Below the pieces are notes generated by a model, which saw nothing but the letters and a program-made list of their open reading frames with translations, ran no database searches and was not told where the DNA came from. Below, piece by piece: positions 1 to 8,888 of a stretch of 64,000 nucleotides of DNA (position 1 is its first letter; every line of letters begins with the position of its first letter). This stretch comes from a virus. A program made the position numbers and the translations under genes. The DNA lies in IMG/VR virus record IMGVR_UViG_3300025695_000010, positions 1 to 64,000 of that record; one strand, written 5' to 3'.

Positions 1-1137
1 TAGGTAATCAGCAGCATTGCCAAGCGACGATGCTGTGTTGTTTAGCTCAACATAACCGTAACGTGTCATGAAGCTTACTACTGGCTCAAACGATGTTGGA
101 TCTAGTACAACACCTGAACTCATTAGTGGGATGTATGGGCAATAGAACGCTGCTGCGTCTGATTCCGAAGAACCTTTATAACCAATTAGTACATCTTTGC
201 TGTCCGAAGCATATGTGTTTACATACACTTTCATTGCATTGTTCAATGTACCAACCATTTTAGTGTTAGTTGGTGCTTCAAATGTGCCTTCAGTTGTACG
301 TGCAAACGCTGAAGTTGTTGCAGATTGTAGAACTGTTAATGTGTGTGGTGACACAACAGCCCAGTTACCTGCGCCACGGCGTGTACGCTGTGCGATTTTG
401 TTTGATGCACGGTTGATCATAACTGCTAATGCAGCATGTTCGTCACCAACAAAAGTAGCTGTACCACTAACAGCAGCTTGGTCAAACTGTACGTCTGATT
501 CAGCTGAACCTGCTAGGCTGTATAGAGATGCTAGGACCTCTTGGTCGATTTCAGCAGTAATCTCTTGTGCTAGTGCAGCCATGATTTCTGCTTCTACGTC
601 GATACCGTGCTGTGACTGCGCATCCTGAGCAGCTTCAAAAGTCCAACGTGCTGATAGCTTACGTGTTTTAGCTTCAACAGTTTGCTTTAGTACTTGGATA
701 CTTAGTTTGTTACCAGCTGTACCTTCCATTGCCGCAGTTGCATTTGCTCTACCTGCGTCTGAACCAGCTTCGTCACCTGAGTAACCGATAGCTAGTTTGA
801 ATGGACTTAGTGCTTCTTCACCCGCTGTTGCATCGTCAGCTGTGTCGCTATAACGAACGCGAAGTGTGTGAATCTGACCAACTGGGCCAGTCATTGGTTG
901 TACACCAACAATCTCGTTTGCGATGACAGTTGGCATCACACGTCTGATTACTGGGAGGATAACACGGTTAAGTGTTGCGATATTACCGGCAGATGTAGCA
1001 CCAGCAGTTGCAGTCTCCATCAAATACCTACGGGTATTTTCAAGTGTTGAAGACATTACTGCTTTCTTTGTGCCTTGTAGGCCTTCAAGAAGTGCGCTTT
1101 TTGTATCGTGCCAGCGACTTTCTAGTAGTTCTGACAT
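1..1137 (-). CDS. 23: Major capsid protein gp23 (partial, C-terminus beyond the window)
   Basis: This is the shell-forming HK97-fold subunit of T4-like heads, normally matured by the gp21 protease. The minus-strand reading runs open from an ATG at 1137 to the window edge: 379 codons with no stop, so the C-terminus is missing. The start MSELLESRW is followed by a gp23 hallmark stretch at about residues 58-90, containing RVILPVIRRVMPTVIANE and then VGVQPMTGPVGQIHTLRVRY. A good Shine-Dalgarno (AAGGAG) precedes the ATG. It follows the scaffold gene by 14 bp, in the T4 order 21-22-23. T4 gp23 is about 520 residues, so roughly a quarter should lie outside. Identification is by sequence hallmark and synteny. 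Confidence 0.96.
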   Translation of the reverse strand, partial: MSELLESRWHDTKSALLEGLQGTKKAVMSSTLENTRRYLMETATAGATSAGNIATLNRVILPVIRRVMPTVIANEIVGVQPMTGPVGQIHTLRVRYSDTADDATAGEEALSPFKLAIGYSGDEAGSDAGRANATAAMEGTAGNKLSIQVLKQTVEAKTRKLSARWTFEAAQDAQSQHGIDVEAEIMAALAQEITAEIDQEVLASLYSLAGSAESDVQFDQAAVSGTATFVGDEHAALAVMINRASNKIAQRTRRGAGNWAVVSPHTLTVLQSATTSAFARTTEGTFEAPTNTKMVGTLNNAMKVYVNTYASDSKDVLIGYKGSSESDAAAFYCPYIPLMSSGVVLDPTSFEPVVSFMTRYGYVELNNTASSLGNAADYL

Positions 1138-1151
1138 TGGTTTCTCCTTAT

Positions 1152-2252
1152 TTATAGTCCAGCTAAACGCTTAATATCAACTACTTTGTTGTTATCTACG
1201 TTTGCTTGTATGTCATTTGTTTGTGTTTGCACACGGTTGCCTGTTATTTCTTTTGCCTCTGCCAATACTGCCTTCTTCTTTGCTGGAGATTTACCGTCAA
1301 TAACTGCCGGTAGATACTTGTCAAACGATTCACGAAGTTTCTTCGTTTGTACAGATTCCAGTAAGTCCATCATAATTCCTTTCTGATCCTTGCTTAAAGG
1401 CCCAGTAAGTTCGCTAATAATATCGTTACGTGCAATTGACTCATTAATCATTTTGATTTTTTTGTCTTGTGCTTCTGCAAGATTTATTGCTTTTGCCGCA
1501 GCTTCACGTGCTTCTACTATTTGTCTGTCTTTTGTGTTAACAACTTTTAATAGTTTAGCTGTTTCCGACTTCTCATTTAGTAAGCTATGTGTATATTCGT
1601 TGCTAAATGCTTCGAATATTTTGCGACCAAAGTCATTTTTACGTGCGCTATCAATATCTTCTTTAAGTGACGAAATTTCTTTTTTAAGACCTTTCGAAAC
1701 AGTTTCTGATACTAATGTAGCACTTTTTTTGATAAAGTCTGACTTAACTTTATCAATTTGAGCTTTGCCTTCACGTACTAAACGTACTTTTGTTTCGGCA
1801 AGATCTTTTTTATCTTCATAAAACTCTGCAAGTTCTTTTGCAAGAGACTCAACTACAAATTCTTCCATAGCAATAAACTTGTCAGCCATTGCTTTTTGAT
1901 CCGAGTGTAGTTCTGTTACTTCTTTTTTCAACGATTCTAATACAAAATCTTTTAATAGATTTGCATTTTCACGCTGTGCAACAGCGAATTTAGCTTTTGC
2001 TTCTGCAAGTTGTTTACGATCATCTTGGAATTCTGCAATTTCTTCAGCTAGTTTTTCACTAACCAATGAATCAATTGCTTCAACCATAGTTTGCTTGTCG
2101 TGTTCATACTTCCCTGCAAACTCTTCACGTAATTCAGCAGTAACAGAAAGGCGATTTTCTTTCACCTTAGCGTTCCAAGCCTCTTCAAGTTCTGTGCGAA
2201 CTTCTTCTGAAATAGCAGTGTTTTCAAAGAGTGATTTCAGTGCATCATTCAT
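1152..2252 (-). CDS. 22: Prohead scaffolding core protein gp22
   Basis: Assembly scaffold inside the prohead, expected to be degraded by gp21 during maturation. The protein has 366 residues, is almost entirely charged and helical, and is rich in Glu, Lys and Ala with heptad-like runs: a long coiled coil from about residue 10 to 300. The C-terminal third carries LTGPLSKDQKGIMMDLLESV, then a basic segment and VDIKRLAGL at the end. An in-frame GTG 18 bp upstream exists, but AAGGAG sits 6 bp before the ATG at 2252, so I chose that ATG. It lies between gp21 and gp23 exactly as in T4. It is longer than T4 gp22 (about 270), as is common in marine relatives. Confidence 0.9.
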   Translation of the reverse strand: MNDALKSLFENTAISEEVRTELEEAWNAKVKENRLSVTAELREEFAGKYEHDKQTMVEAIDSLVSEKLAEEIAEFQDDRKQLAEAKAKFAVAQRENANLLKDFVLESLKKEVTELHSDQKAMADKFIAMEEFVVESLAKELAEFYEDKKDLAETKVRLVREGKAQIDKVKSDFIKKSATLVSETVSKGLKKEISSLKEDIDSARKNDFGRKIFEAFSNEYTHSLLNEKSETAKLLKVVNTKDRQIVEAREAAAKAINLAEAQDKKIKMINESIARNDIISELTGPLSKDQKGIMMDLLESVQTKKLRESFDKYLPAVIDGKSPAKKKAVLAEAKEITGNRVQTQTNDIQANVDNNKVVDIKRLAGL

Positions 2253-2266
2253 TTCTTTCTCCTTGG

Positions 2267-2890
2267 TCACTGGAGTTTGCTTATTATATCTAATAAGCTC
2301 TCTTTAATGTATTTTTGTGCCTTTTTATCGCCTTGTACTTCCCTAGCTGTGTGGAACGCCTTTAATCCACCTTTGGTGTTCATAAGATGTTCATATATTG
2401 GTGTTGGATATGCACCGGGGGCGCTGGGCTGAGCCACAACGTCCACGGTGATTATTTCAAAATCAGTTACTTCTCCTGATCCATCTTCTTTTACATTGCC
2501 CGACCCCCTTGAAGAAACACCTAGTTTAACTCCGCTTTCAAGCATTGTTTTAACTAGTTGTCCCATTGGAGTAGGCAAGATTTTTAACTTGCCATAACCG
2601 TTTGGCCCATCCATCCACATTTCGCTGATCATGTGACTCACTCGGTCCAAGTTAATGTTAAGTCCATCTGGATGATCTACTTCACCTAACACTGAGTAGC
2701 CACCACTAATTTGTTCGTTGAGTGTGGTGACAGCCCTGCCAATCTCGTTAACGGGATAAACACGCTGATTTGCGTTGCGTACTCCGCCTTGAATGCAAAT
2801 ACCTTTCATAAAAAGATCTTTGCCTTCATTAGCAGACTCAACAACAATCTTAGCTTGGTCGAAACTCAAATGTTCGTTTAGTAAATTCAT
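2267..2890 (-). CDS. 21: Prohead core protease gp21
   Basis: Serine protease of the T4 prohead type (peptidase U35/S77-like fold) that cleaves core and capsid proteins before DNA packaging. It has 207 residues, close to T4 gp21 (212). Visible catalytic motifs are the His in GEVDHPDG (H73) and the serine loop GVSSRGSG (residues 124-131, S126/S127), followed by FEIITVDVVAQPSAPGA, a typical strand-rich end of the domain. It is followed by gp22 with a 14-bp gap and preceded by the acidic core protein, so it sits within the head operon. The C-terminal 40 residues are basic and may be a processing tail. Confidence 0.94.
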   Translation of the reverse strand: MNLLNEHLSFDQAKIVVESANEGKDLFMKGICIQGGVRNANQRVYPVNEIGRAVTTLNEQISGGYSVLGEVDHPDGLNINLDRVSHMISEMWMDGPNGYGKLKILPTPMGQLVKTMLESGVKLGVSSRGSGNVKEDGSGEVTDFEIITVDVVAQPSAPGAYPTPIYEHLMNTKGGLKAFHTAREVQGDKKAQKYIKESLLDIISKLQ

Positions 2891-2904
2891 ACTTCAGTCC
2901 TTAA

Positions 2905-3855
2905 TTACTTTGCTCTTTTAGGAGCACCATTTAGCATTGAACCTGCTGACTTGTCGTCTGCGCCGTTCATTGCTGGTTTAGTAGCATTTGTCATTGACTT
3001 TGATGCTTTACCGCCTGGTTTATTTACATTACCCATGTCGTCAGTTTTTGGTGCTGCTGCTTTGCCGCCAGCTTCGTCTGCTGAACTTTGTGCAATATTA
3101 CCTACTGTGCCGCCCATGTCGTTTTTACCTGCAACTGCTGACTTTGTACCGTTTGTACCAGTGTCGCCCATTGATGCAGTTACTTTTTCTACATACTCGC
3201 GCATTGTTTCAGTTTGTGATTTTTCACCTTCTTCAACTTCTTCGTCGGTTGCTTCTTCAACTTCTTCGTCAGTTGCTTCAAACGCTTCCATTTCGTCGTC
3301 GTCTTCGCCTTCTTCTGAATCCATGTCCATTGGCATTTCGTCGTCGCCGCCCATGTCATCATCTGCTGGTGCTTCATCGTCGCCCATCATTGCGTCAAAT
3401 TCTGCTTTTAGTTCGTCTAGCATATCTTCGATGTCTGTTAAACGATCTTCTACATCGCCTTCGCCTTCTTCATCGTCCATGCCCATGTCGTCCATGCCCA
3501 TGTCGTCCATGCCTGGCTCTTCTTCGCCACCCATGTCTGGCATTTCGATAGCACCTGCTAATTCGTCTGCTGGATCTGCTTCATCAAAAAACGATTCGTC
3601 AACTTCTTCATCAGCTTCGTCTAATTCTTCTTCCGACTCATCAACTTCTTCATCAGTTGCTTCGTCTAAATCTTCTTCTGATTCATCTACTTCTTCGTCA
3701 GTTGTTTCTTCAACTTCTTCTTCGTCTTCTAGTAGTGATTCGTAAATGTCACGTGATTTTTCTACCACGATTTCATGGAAAAGCTCTTCTGCACCCGCAC
3801 GGTCTTCGTTTACTAGGCGCTCAAGCATTTCTTCAAACTTGTTGCGTTCAGTCAT
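2905..3855 (-). CDS. Highly acidic prohead core-like protein (gp67/gp68 position)
   Basis: Length is 316 residues. The N-terminus (MTERNKFEEMLERLVNEDRA, residues 1-20) is helical. Residues about 45-220 are extremely acidic, with internal repeats such as ATDEEVDESEE, DDMGMDDMG and EATDEEVEE. The C-terminus is Gly/Asn/Lys-rich and near neutral. It lies directly upstream of gp21, where T4 encodes the small core proteins gp67 and gp68, so a role in the prohead core is inferred from position and charge rather than sequence identity. The start is well supported by AAGGAG and by an upstream late-type promoter at 3892-3898. The repeat DNA (15-bp units near 3480-3511) suggests length variation between relatives. 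Confidence 0.75.
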   Translation of the reverse strand: MTERNKFEEMLERLVNEDRAGAEELFHEIVVEKSRDIYESLLEDEEEVEETTDEEVDESEEDLDEATDEEVDESEEELDEADEEVDESFFDEADPADELAGAIEMPDMGGEEEPGMDDMGMDDMGMDDEEGEGDVEDRLTDIEDMLDELKAEFDAMMGDDEAPADDDMGGDDEMPMDMDSEEGEDDDEMEAFEATDEEVEEATDEEVEEGEKSQTETMREYVEKVTASMGDTGTNGTKSAVAGKNDMGGTVGNIAQSSADEAGGKAAAPKTDDMGNVNKPGGKASKSMTNATKPAMNGADDKSAGSMLNGAPKRAK

Positions 3856-3891
3856 GTTTTTCTCCTTTGATTGTTACAAGGCTGTCTATTG

Positions 3892-3898
3892 TATTTAC
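3892..3898 (-). promoter_or_regulatory. T4-type late promoter for the gp21-22-23 transcript
   Basis: On the minus strand the sequence reads GAGTAAATACAATAG, with the TAAATA core of T4 late promoters and no need for a -35 box. It lies 36 bp upstream of the acidic core gene and just after a terminator-like hairpin (3931-3960), so a new head transcript is likely to begin here. Confidence 0.6.
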
Positions 3899-3930
3899 TC
3901 TTTTTAGAAAATATACGTGTAAAATGGTGT

Positions 3931-3960
3931 AAAAGCACGCCGTTTTTAAACGGGAAGTGC
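3931..3960 (-). terminator. Rho-independent terminator after the 202-aa gene
   Basis: On the minus strand, GCAC (3957-3960) pairs with GTGC (3935-3938) and CCGTTT (3948-3953) pairs with AAACGG (3940-3945), with a two-base loop and small bulges. The stem is followed by TTTTA. It overlaps the stop codon of the 202-aa gene and separates the portal-side transcript from the protease/capsid transcript. Confidence 0.65.
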
Positions 3961-4554
3961 CTTTAAGCTGAATTTTTGAATAAATTCAGGAATAGTTTGA
4001 TGATATAAATTTTGTAAATCTTTTAGTTGATCAGGAACAAATCCCCTATTGTTTGCAGTTATTCTAATGTATTTAGTTCTAGGATTAGTATTAATAGTCA
4101 TTGTAGTTTGTCTTACCCAATTACCATAATACGTTGCTCGTTCATCTGATCGTTTATAATTTTTTGTATCAGCAAACATATTATTTAATTTGTCGTTATT
4201 ATCGCCAATTCCCAAATAATCAAAACCTAATATGTATATTGTTTTATATTTGTGTGTACTAGCTAACCATAATGCTGTAGGACCGCTACTCCATCCTTTA
4301 TTAGGATTAAGTAAATTTAAATCTTCAACTGCTTGAGAATATTTGTTAGGATTAGTATATACAGGATGCTGTTTGTGATAGTTACTATTTGCAATTTCCA
4401 TTACCATTTTTGTGTCTACAGCTATTAAATGATCAACAGCACATTCTCTATAAACTGCATTACAAGCGTAAACAGGTCCGTGTTCTTTTAAATTAGGGAT
4501 AGATATCTGTTGCCTGCTTGTACCATTGCCAAGCACAAATGCTATTTCTGACAT
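3946..4554 (-). CDS. Head-operon protein with GT42/DUF115-like N-terminus
   Basis: Protein of 202 residues in the middle of the head operon. The N-terminus has FVLGNGTSR (residues 6-14), like the nucleotide-binding loop of GT42 sialyltransferases and DUF115/MAF-type proteins. It is followed by VYACNAVYRE and DHLIAVDTKMVMEI, then SSGPTALWLAS and IYILGFDYLG. This suggests a Rossmann-like sugar or nucleotide-sugar binding domain. It overlaps the next gene upstream by one base (4554) and is followed by a terminator. No such gene exists at this place in T4. Function is not known to me; a capsid or host glycan modification role is only inference. Confidence 0.7.
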   Translation of the reverse strand: MSEIAFVLGNGTSRQQISIPNLKEHGPVYACNAVYRECAVDHLIAVDTKMVMEIANSNYHKQHPVYTNPNKYSQAVEDLNLLNPNKGWSSGPTALWLASTHKYKTIYILGFDYLGIGDNNDKLNNMFADTKNYKRSDERATYYGNWVRQTTMTINTNPRTKYIRITANNRGFVPDQLKDLQNLYHQTIPEFIQKFSLKALPV

Positions 4555-4805
4555 TATAGTCCGCCGGTGGCTGCTGCTTGCGCTGCTATTCCGTACATCT
4601 GTTTTACAAAGTTTAATTCTTCTGCGTGTTCTTCGCGCTTTTGATCACTAGCTTTACGCACTTTGTTAATATCTTTAAGTGTAAGTTTAGCTTTTCTAGT
4701 ATCTGACATCTGTATTATACTTTTGTCATCGCGAGCATCGTACCTACCGTTATCAGTAGGTTCTAGTGTTTCGTCATCAAAGTAAAACAATTCTCTTAAT
4801 ATCAT
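4554..4805 (-). CDS. Small conserved head-operon protein downstream of the portal
   Basis: Protein of 83 residues, beginning MILRELFYFDDETLEPT and followed by a basic helical stretch (TRKAKLTLKDINKVRKASDQ). It lies 17 bp downstream of gp20 and overlaps the following gene by one base, so it is co-translated with the portal operon. I recall similar small proteins after gp20 in marine T4-like phages. It could be a gp67/gp68-type core component, but sequence alone does not prove that. Confidence 0.75.
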   Translation of the reverse strand: MILRELFYFDDETLEPTDNGRYDARDDKSIIQMSDTRKAKLTLKDINKVRKASDQKREEHAEELNFVKQMYGIAAQAAATGGL

Positions 4806-4822
4806 ATAACTATTTACCTTTA

Positions 4823-6583
4823 TTAAATTGTTTGATCCGTAGCTGCATCACCAGCAGGGGCGGCACCAAAGTCGTCACCTGTTGCTGTGTCTGGAGGAGT
4901 ATCTTCGCCGCCATCGATGCCGCCAAGGTCGTCATCCATTCCAGTTTCAAGTCCGCCAAAGTCGCCACCTAAGTCGCCACCAGTTACACCAGCAGATCTC
5001 ATTTCTGCACTACCTTCGGCATCAGTTGGTTGTAAGTTTTCGTCGTTTTCCTCACGCCATAGACGTTCGTTTTCGGCAATCTCTTCTTCGCTCATGCCTA
5101 GGAATCGTTTCATAGCAAATCTATTTGAAATATAAGGTATTCCGGCCATTTGCGTAAATGTTCCAATTCTATTATTATCAAGTTCGGCTTGACGATAACT
5201 TGCAAAGTTTTGTGGAGGTTGTAATTTTAAATCAAACATAGCAAAGTCAACATTTGCACCTTTGCTACTTAAAAATAGTTTAAATTCTAAATTAAATACT
5301 TCTTCAACCATACTTTGCAAACGTTCGCAATACTTATTAAAACGTAGTTCTTGGATATATGCTGTACCTACTCGTCCATCATTATATTGCGATGCGCCAT
5401 CATCTGCGCCTGTGGGTAGATAACTAGAAGGTATGCGTAAACCACGCACCAACTTGTTAGTAAAATACCTAAGGTCATCAATCTCTCCTAAGTTTGTACC
5501 ACCTGGTAGTGTTTCAACTTTAGATCCTCTACCTTCTGCTGTTTGAGGGAAAAAGTAGTCTTCGTTGATTGACAGTGGATTATAACTACTGTCGATAACA
5601 TTCTGACCGCCGCCTGTTTTACTAGGAATACGTCTTTGGTGTATTTCTGTTTTAACACGTTCCACAAACTGCATAGCAAGGTGTGATGGCATGTTACCTA
5701 CATCAACGTAGAATACTCTGCGCTCAGGCGCACGTTGAACTCGATAGATGATAATTGCATCTTCAAGCAATTCTTTTTGCTTGTATACTTTAAAAATACT
5801 TTCTAATAAACTATTACCAAACGGATAATTTCCATCTAAACCTTCGCTCATACTTAAATGAACAACATGATTAGCATCTACATATGTTTCTTTTTCACCT
5901 TGTTCAAATCTACTAGAACCGCTTGCAGGAGTACTATTGCCACCAGTTCCAAACTGATTTGTAACTTGATTGTACCCTTGTGTTCCTCCGGGGCCGTAAC
6001 TGTTTTGCGTATTTAGAGGAGTGGCTTCAAGATTTTCAAAACTAAAATTGAGATTTTTAACAACATATTGTTCAGGACGTTTGCCTTCACTTTCGTTTAC
6101 AATGATTTTTGTTACTTGACTAGGGTCTACGTGAAACCATTTTTGTGTTTCTGGATCTCTAATAAAGAACTGGTCACCGTATTTAAATGCATTACGCATA
6201 ACTCTAAACATACGTGTTTCAAACTGATTTAATTTACACCATTGTTTTAGATACTGTCCTAAAATTTGTATTTCGACGTTTGTTGCTTCTTTACTAAAGT
6301 TAAAAGTAAAATGTGTATCATTTTCTTTGGCTTTTTGTGTGCAAAACTCAGCAAGAATATCCAATGCAGCATTAACTTCGCTATCACTATCCATTGTATT
6401 ATACTGATTATAACGTTCGATACGATTAGGAGACCCTACATATACATCAGGAAGATGGCTACTATAATTTGCTGCCGCAGGACCGATACCAGTTCCTTGT
6501 CCGCTTTTAAAACTAAACGGACTATAACTTCCGCTAGGATTGTTTCCTGTTGGTACTGGTTTAAAATGTTTTTTCCAACTCAT
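4823..6583 (-). CDS. 20: Portal vertex protein gp20
   Basis: Forms the dodecameric portal through which DNA is packaged and to which the neck attaches. It has 586 residues, against 524 in T4. Hallmarks include YNQYNTMDSDSEVNAALDIL (about residues 58-77), FFIRDPETQKWFHVDP, IIIYRVQRAPERRVFYVDVG (about 280-299), and RIPSSYLPTGADDGAS followed by a helix-rich crown. The C-terminal 65 residues are an Asp/Gly-rich acidic tail (GGDLGGDFGGLETGMDDDLG), an extension not typical of T4. Its start codon overlaps the stop of the tape-measure-like gene (TAATG), indicating translational coupling. Confidence 0.97.
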   Translation of the reverse strand: MSWKKHFKPVPTGNNPSGSYSPFSFKSGQGTGIGPAAANYSSHLPDVYVGSPNRIERYNQYNTMDSDSEVNAALDILAEFCTQKAKENDTHFTFNFSKEATNVEIQILGQYLKQWCKLNQFETRMFRVMRNAFKYGDQFFIRDPETQKWFHVDPSQVTKIIVNESEGKRPEQYVVKNLNFSFENLEATPLNTQNSYGPGGTQGYNQVTNQFGTGGNSTPASGSSRFEQGEKETYVDANHVVHLSMSEGLDGNYPFGNSLLESIFKVYKQKELLEDAIIIYRVQRAPERRVFYVDVGNMPSHLAMQFVERVKTEIHQRRIPSKTGGGQNVIDSSYNPLSINEDYFFPQTAEGRGSKVETLPGGTNLGEIDDLRYFTNKLVRGLRIPSSYLPTGADDGASQYNDGRVGTAYIQELRFNKYCERLQSMVEEVFNLEFKLFLSSKGANVDFAMFDLKLQPPQNFASYRQAELDNNRIGTFTQMAGIPYISNRFAMKRFLGMSEEEIAENERLWREENDENLQPTDAEGSAEMRSAGVTGGDLGGDFGGLETGMDDDLGGIDGGEDTPPDTATGDDFGAAPAGDAATDQTI

Positions 6584-8820
6584 TATTTCAATCCTATTCC
6601 TTTTAACATATTTCCTTGTAAGCCTTTTGTAGCTCGTAAACTTTTTATTTCAGTCTGAAGTTGCTGTTGATTTATACTTGCTATATTATGCATACCTGCA
6701 TTAAGAGTTTTTATAGAATCATTTAAATCTTTTATCATCGAACTTATTTCATTATTATTATTACTTATCTGTGTAGTGTTGTCAACCGAATTTACTTGAT
6801 TTTCCATTGTTGTAGCTACACTATTCATTTTATCATTTAATTGATTAATAAAATCAAATGTTTTCATTCTTCCAGTTACATTAGCACTACCGCTAACTAT
6901 TTCCGGACCACGTTCTCCTACTATACCAAACCCATCTTGTGGAATAAATCCTCCATTATCAAAACCGCCGTAGAACTGTCCACCTTCTGCTTGTGCTGCG
7001 CGATAACGTTCAACTTGCCTATTTGTATATGCCATCCCATCTTCAATAGCTCTTAGAGTATCTATTCTACTTTGTTCAACTGCTTGGATAGTAACTTCTT
7101 GTGCCATTTGCATTTCATCTTGACGTTGTCCTAACCTAGTTTCGGCGTCAACTACTGTTGCTCTAGCAGCATCAATTTCAGTTTGTAAATCAGCAGCTCT
7201 ATCAAATTGCCCTTGTTGAACTAACTCAGTTTGTCTATTTGTTAACTCTGCTAATTCTGCTTGTGCAGTTGACAATTGAGCTTGAGACTCTGCTACTGCT
7301 GCTTCTGCTTGTGCTATTCTTTCGTTAGACGAAACATCATTATCTTGTAAAACTTGATCAACATCCATGTCAAGTTGATTTGCTAAATCAGCAGCCGTGC
7401 CCTCACCTAAAATAACTTGTTCTGCATCCATTGGAACAGTTTGAGGATTAAAACTAAACATGTCTTCTAAGCTATTGACTGCATCTCTGGCCGGATTTAA
7501 AACGCCGCTAATAGCTTCTTCGACTTGTCTGCGTAATGCTGCATCGTCGCCCATTGCTTCTGTAACTGTTGTTAATGCTGATTCAGCTGCTCCTACTAGT
7601 GCTGGTAATGCAGTTTGCTGAACATACATAATAGTTTCACGTAGTGCTTCTTGCATATCTACAGTTTGTCTTATAATTCCGTCGGCGCCCATTTGCGCTT
7701 GTTGTTGATCTGCAATAGTATCTCTTAAACTTCCAATTACACTTGCAAGTTCGTCAGTTCCTTCTGCTGCGCTAGTAATACCTCTGCGTAAATCAAAACT
7801 ACTTTCTAACATATCAGCAGCATTAGCACCTACATCACTAAAGTTTCCTAATAGTGCTAAATTTGCAAAATCTGGAGATTCCATGCCTTCAACACTTGCA
7901 CCGATAGCTTGATCTAATAGTCCTTGTGCTTGTTCAGCACTGGCGCCGCTTCTAATTGCATTTGCATAGGCTTCGTATTCATCAATAACACTAGGTAATG
8001 CTTTTGCAATATCTTTACTTGCATCACTTACAGGTGCACCAAACGCTACCAAGTCTTGAATAAGTGTTTCAAATCCTGGACCTAGCTCTCCAGCAGTTTG
8101 CAAGCCTTCTTGCAATGCCATAGCTTGTTCTTCGTCTAGCTGAGACAACAATGCTTGAACTTGTCCATTGCGGCGTCTTTGTCTCATTTCTTCAGCAATT
8201 TGATCTCTTTGTTTGCCTGTTAATTTACTTAATTCGTCTAGTGTTGTTGCAAAATTAGCAGCATTTTGATTTAATGTGCCATCAGTTCGCATCCTGCGCA
8301 TACCTTCAACTGTTTGTAAATCTGCAAATGTAGCTAACGATTCGTTGATATCTTTAACATCATATCCTAGCATACGTAAATTAGTACCAAAGTCGCTGTC
8401 TAAAAAATCCTTACTCATTTGAATAAAACTTTGTGTAGCATCTTCAGTTGTACCACCGAGAACTCTTAATGCATTTTGATTTTTCATAAAGAATTCAGTC
8501 ATGTCTTTAACTTCTAAGCCCATTTCAGCAGCACTTTGCTTAATATCAACAATACTGGCTCCAAACGTAGCACCAATATTACTAAGTTGTTGATACTCAG
8601 ATAAGCTACCTTCAGCAAACTGGACAAGTCCAGCAATTGCTTTAGATGCTGCACCAAGAATTTTTGTATTTGAATTAAGTGCGTCTGAATATGCACTTAA
8701 ACTTTGTGAACCGCTAAGAAGATTACCTGCTATGCCCAAACCGGCACTAGCAATGTCACTACCTGCCTGTCTCAAGCCGTTTGTTAGAAAATTTAATCCA
8801 CTACCTGCTTCGTTTTCCAA
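6583..8820 (-). CDS. Tape-measure-like tail protein
   Basis: Protein of 745 residues. It has an Ala/Gly-rich, hydrophobic N-terminus (about residues 10-75) followed by long helical stretches. A coiled coil lies at about residues 500-590 (RIAQAEAAVAESQAQLSTAQ and onwards). The motif FGIVGERGPEIVSG near residue 650, preceded by GGFDNGGFIPQDG, is widely seen at the end of phage tape measure proteins. It ends in a helical tail rich in Asn and Gln. Tape measures set tail length at about 1.5 angstrom per residue, and 745 residues would match a tail near 110 nm. It lies just upstream of the portal, not in the T4 gp29 position; whether it replaces gp29 or is an extra virion protein is open. Confidence 0.7.
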   Translation of the reverse strand: MENEAGSGLNFLTNGLRQAGSDIASAGLGIAGNLLSGSQSLSAYSDALNSNTKILGAASKAIAGLVQFAEGSLSEYQQLSNIGATFGASIVDIKQSAAEMGLEVKDMTEFFMKNQNALRVLGGTTEDATQSFIQMSKDFLDSDFGTNLRMLGYDVKDINESLATFADLQTVEGMRRMRTDGTLNQNAANFATTLDELSKLTGKQRDQIAEEMRQRRRNGQVQALLSQLDEEQAMALQEGLQTAGELGPGFETLIQDLVAFGAPVSDASKDIAKALPSVIDEYEAYANAIRSGASAEQAQGLLDQAIGASVEGMESPDFANLALLGNFSDVGANAADMLESSFDLRRGITSAAEGTDELASVIGSLRDTIADQQQAQMGADGIIRQTVDMQEALRETIMYVQQTALPALVGAAESALTTVTEAMGDDAALRRQVEEAISGVLNPARDAVNSLEDMFSFNPQTVPMDAEQVILGEGTAADLANQLDMDVDQVLQDNDVSSNERIAQAEAAVAESQAQLSTAQAELAELTNRQTELVQQGQFDRAADLQTEIDAARATVVDAETRLGQRQDEMQMAQEVTIQAVEQSRIDTLRAIEDGMAYTNRQVERYRAAQAEGGQFYGGFDNGGFIPQDGFGIVGERGPEIVSGSANVTGRMKTFDFINQLNDKMNSVATTMENQVNSVDNTTQISNNNNEISSMIKDLNDSIKTLNAGMHNIASINQQQLQTEIKSLRATKGLQGNMLKGIGLK

Positions 8821-8847
8821 ATCGTAAAACTCCTAGTTTATACATCA

Positions 8848-8854
8848 ATAAATA
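8848..8854 (+). promoter_or_regulatory. Late promoter for the gp26-like gene
   Basis: The sequence ATCAATAAATATGC contains the ATAAATA core 35 bp before the ATG at 8889. It is paired with an oppositely oriented late promoter at 8865-8871, forming a divergent late promoter pair. Confidence 0.6.
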
Positions 8855-8864
8855 TGCTATAGTA

Positions 8865-8871
8865 TATTTAC
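8865..8871 (-). promoter_or_regulatory. Late promoter for the tape-measure/portal transcript
   Basis: On the minus strand the sequence reads CAGGTAAATATACTATAG. The TAAATA core lies about 45 bp upstream of the tape-measure-like start at 8820 and faces away from the plus-strand promoter at 8848-8854. Confidence 0.55.
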
Positions 8872-8888
8872 CTGACAGGACAACTAAT

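Noticed and set aside
1149-1156. TATAAATA on the minus strand just before gp23
   Set aside because: It overlaps the stop codon of gp22 and lies only about 11 bp before the gp23 ATG, leaving almost no leader and placing the ribosome site at the start point. Probably chance; capsid expression more likely comes from upstream promoters.
2951-3745. Long plus-strand Ser-rich frame opposite the acidic core gene
   Set aside because: Mirror of the Asp/Glu-rich codons on the other strand; no ribosome site and a Ser-run composition.
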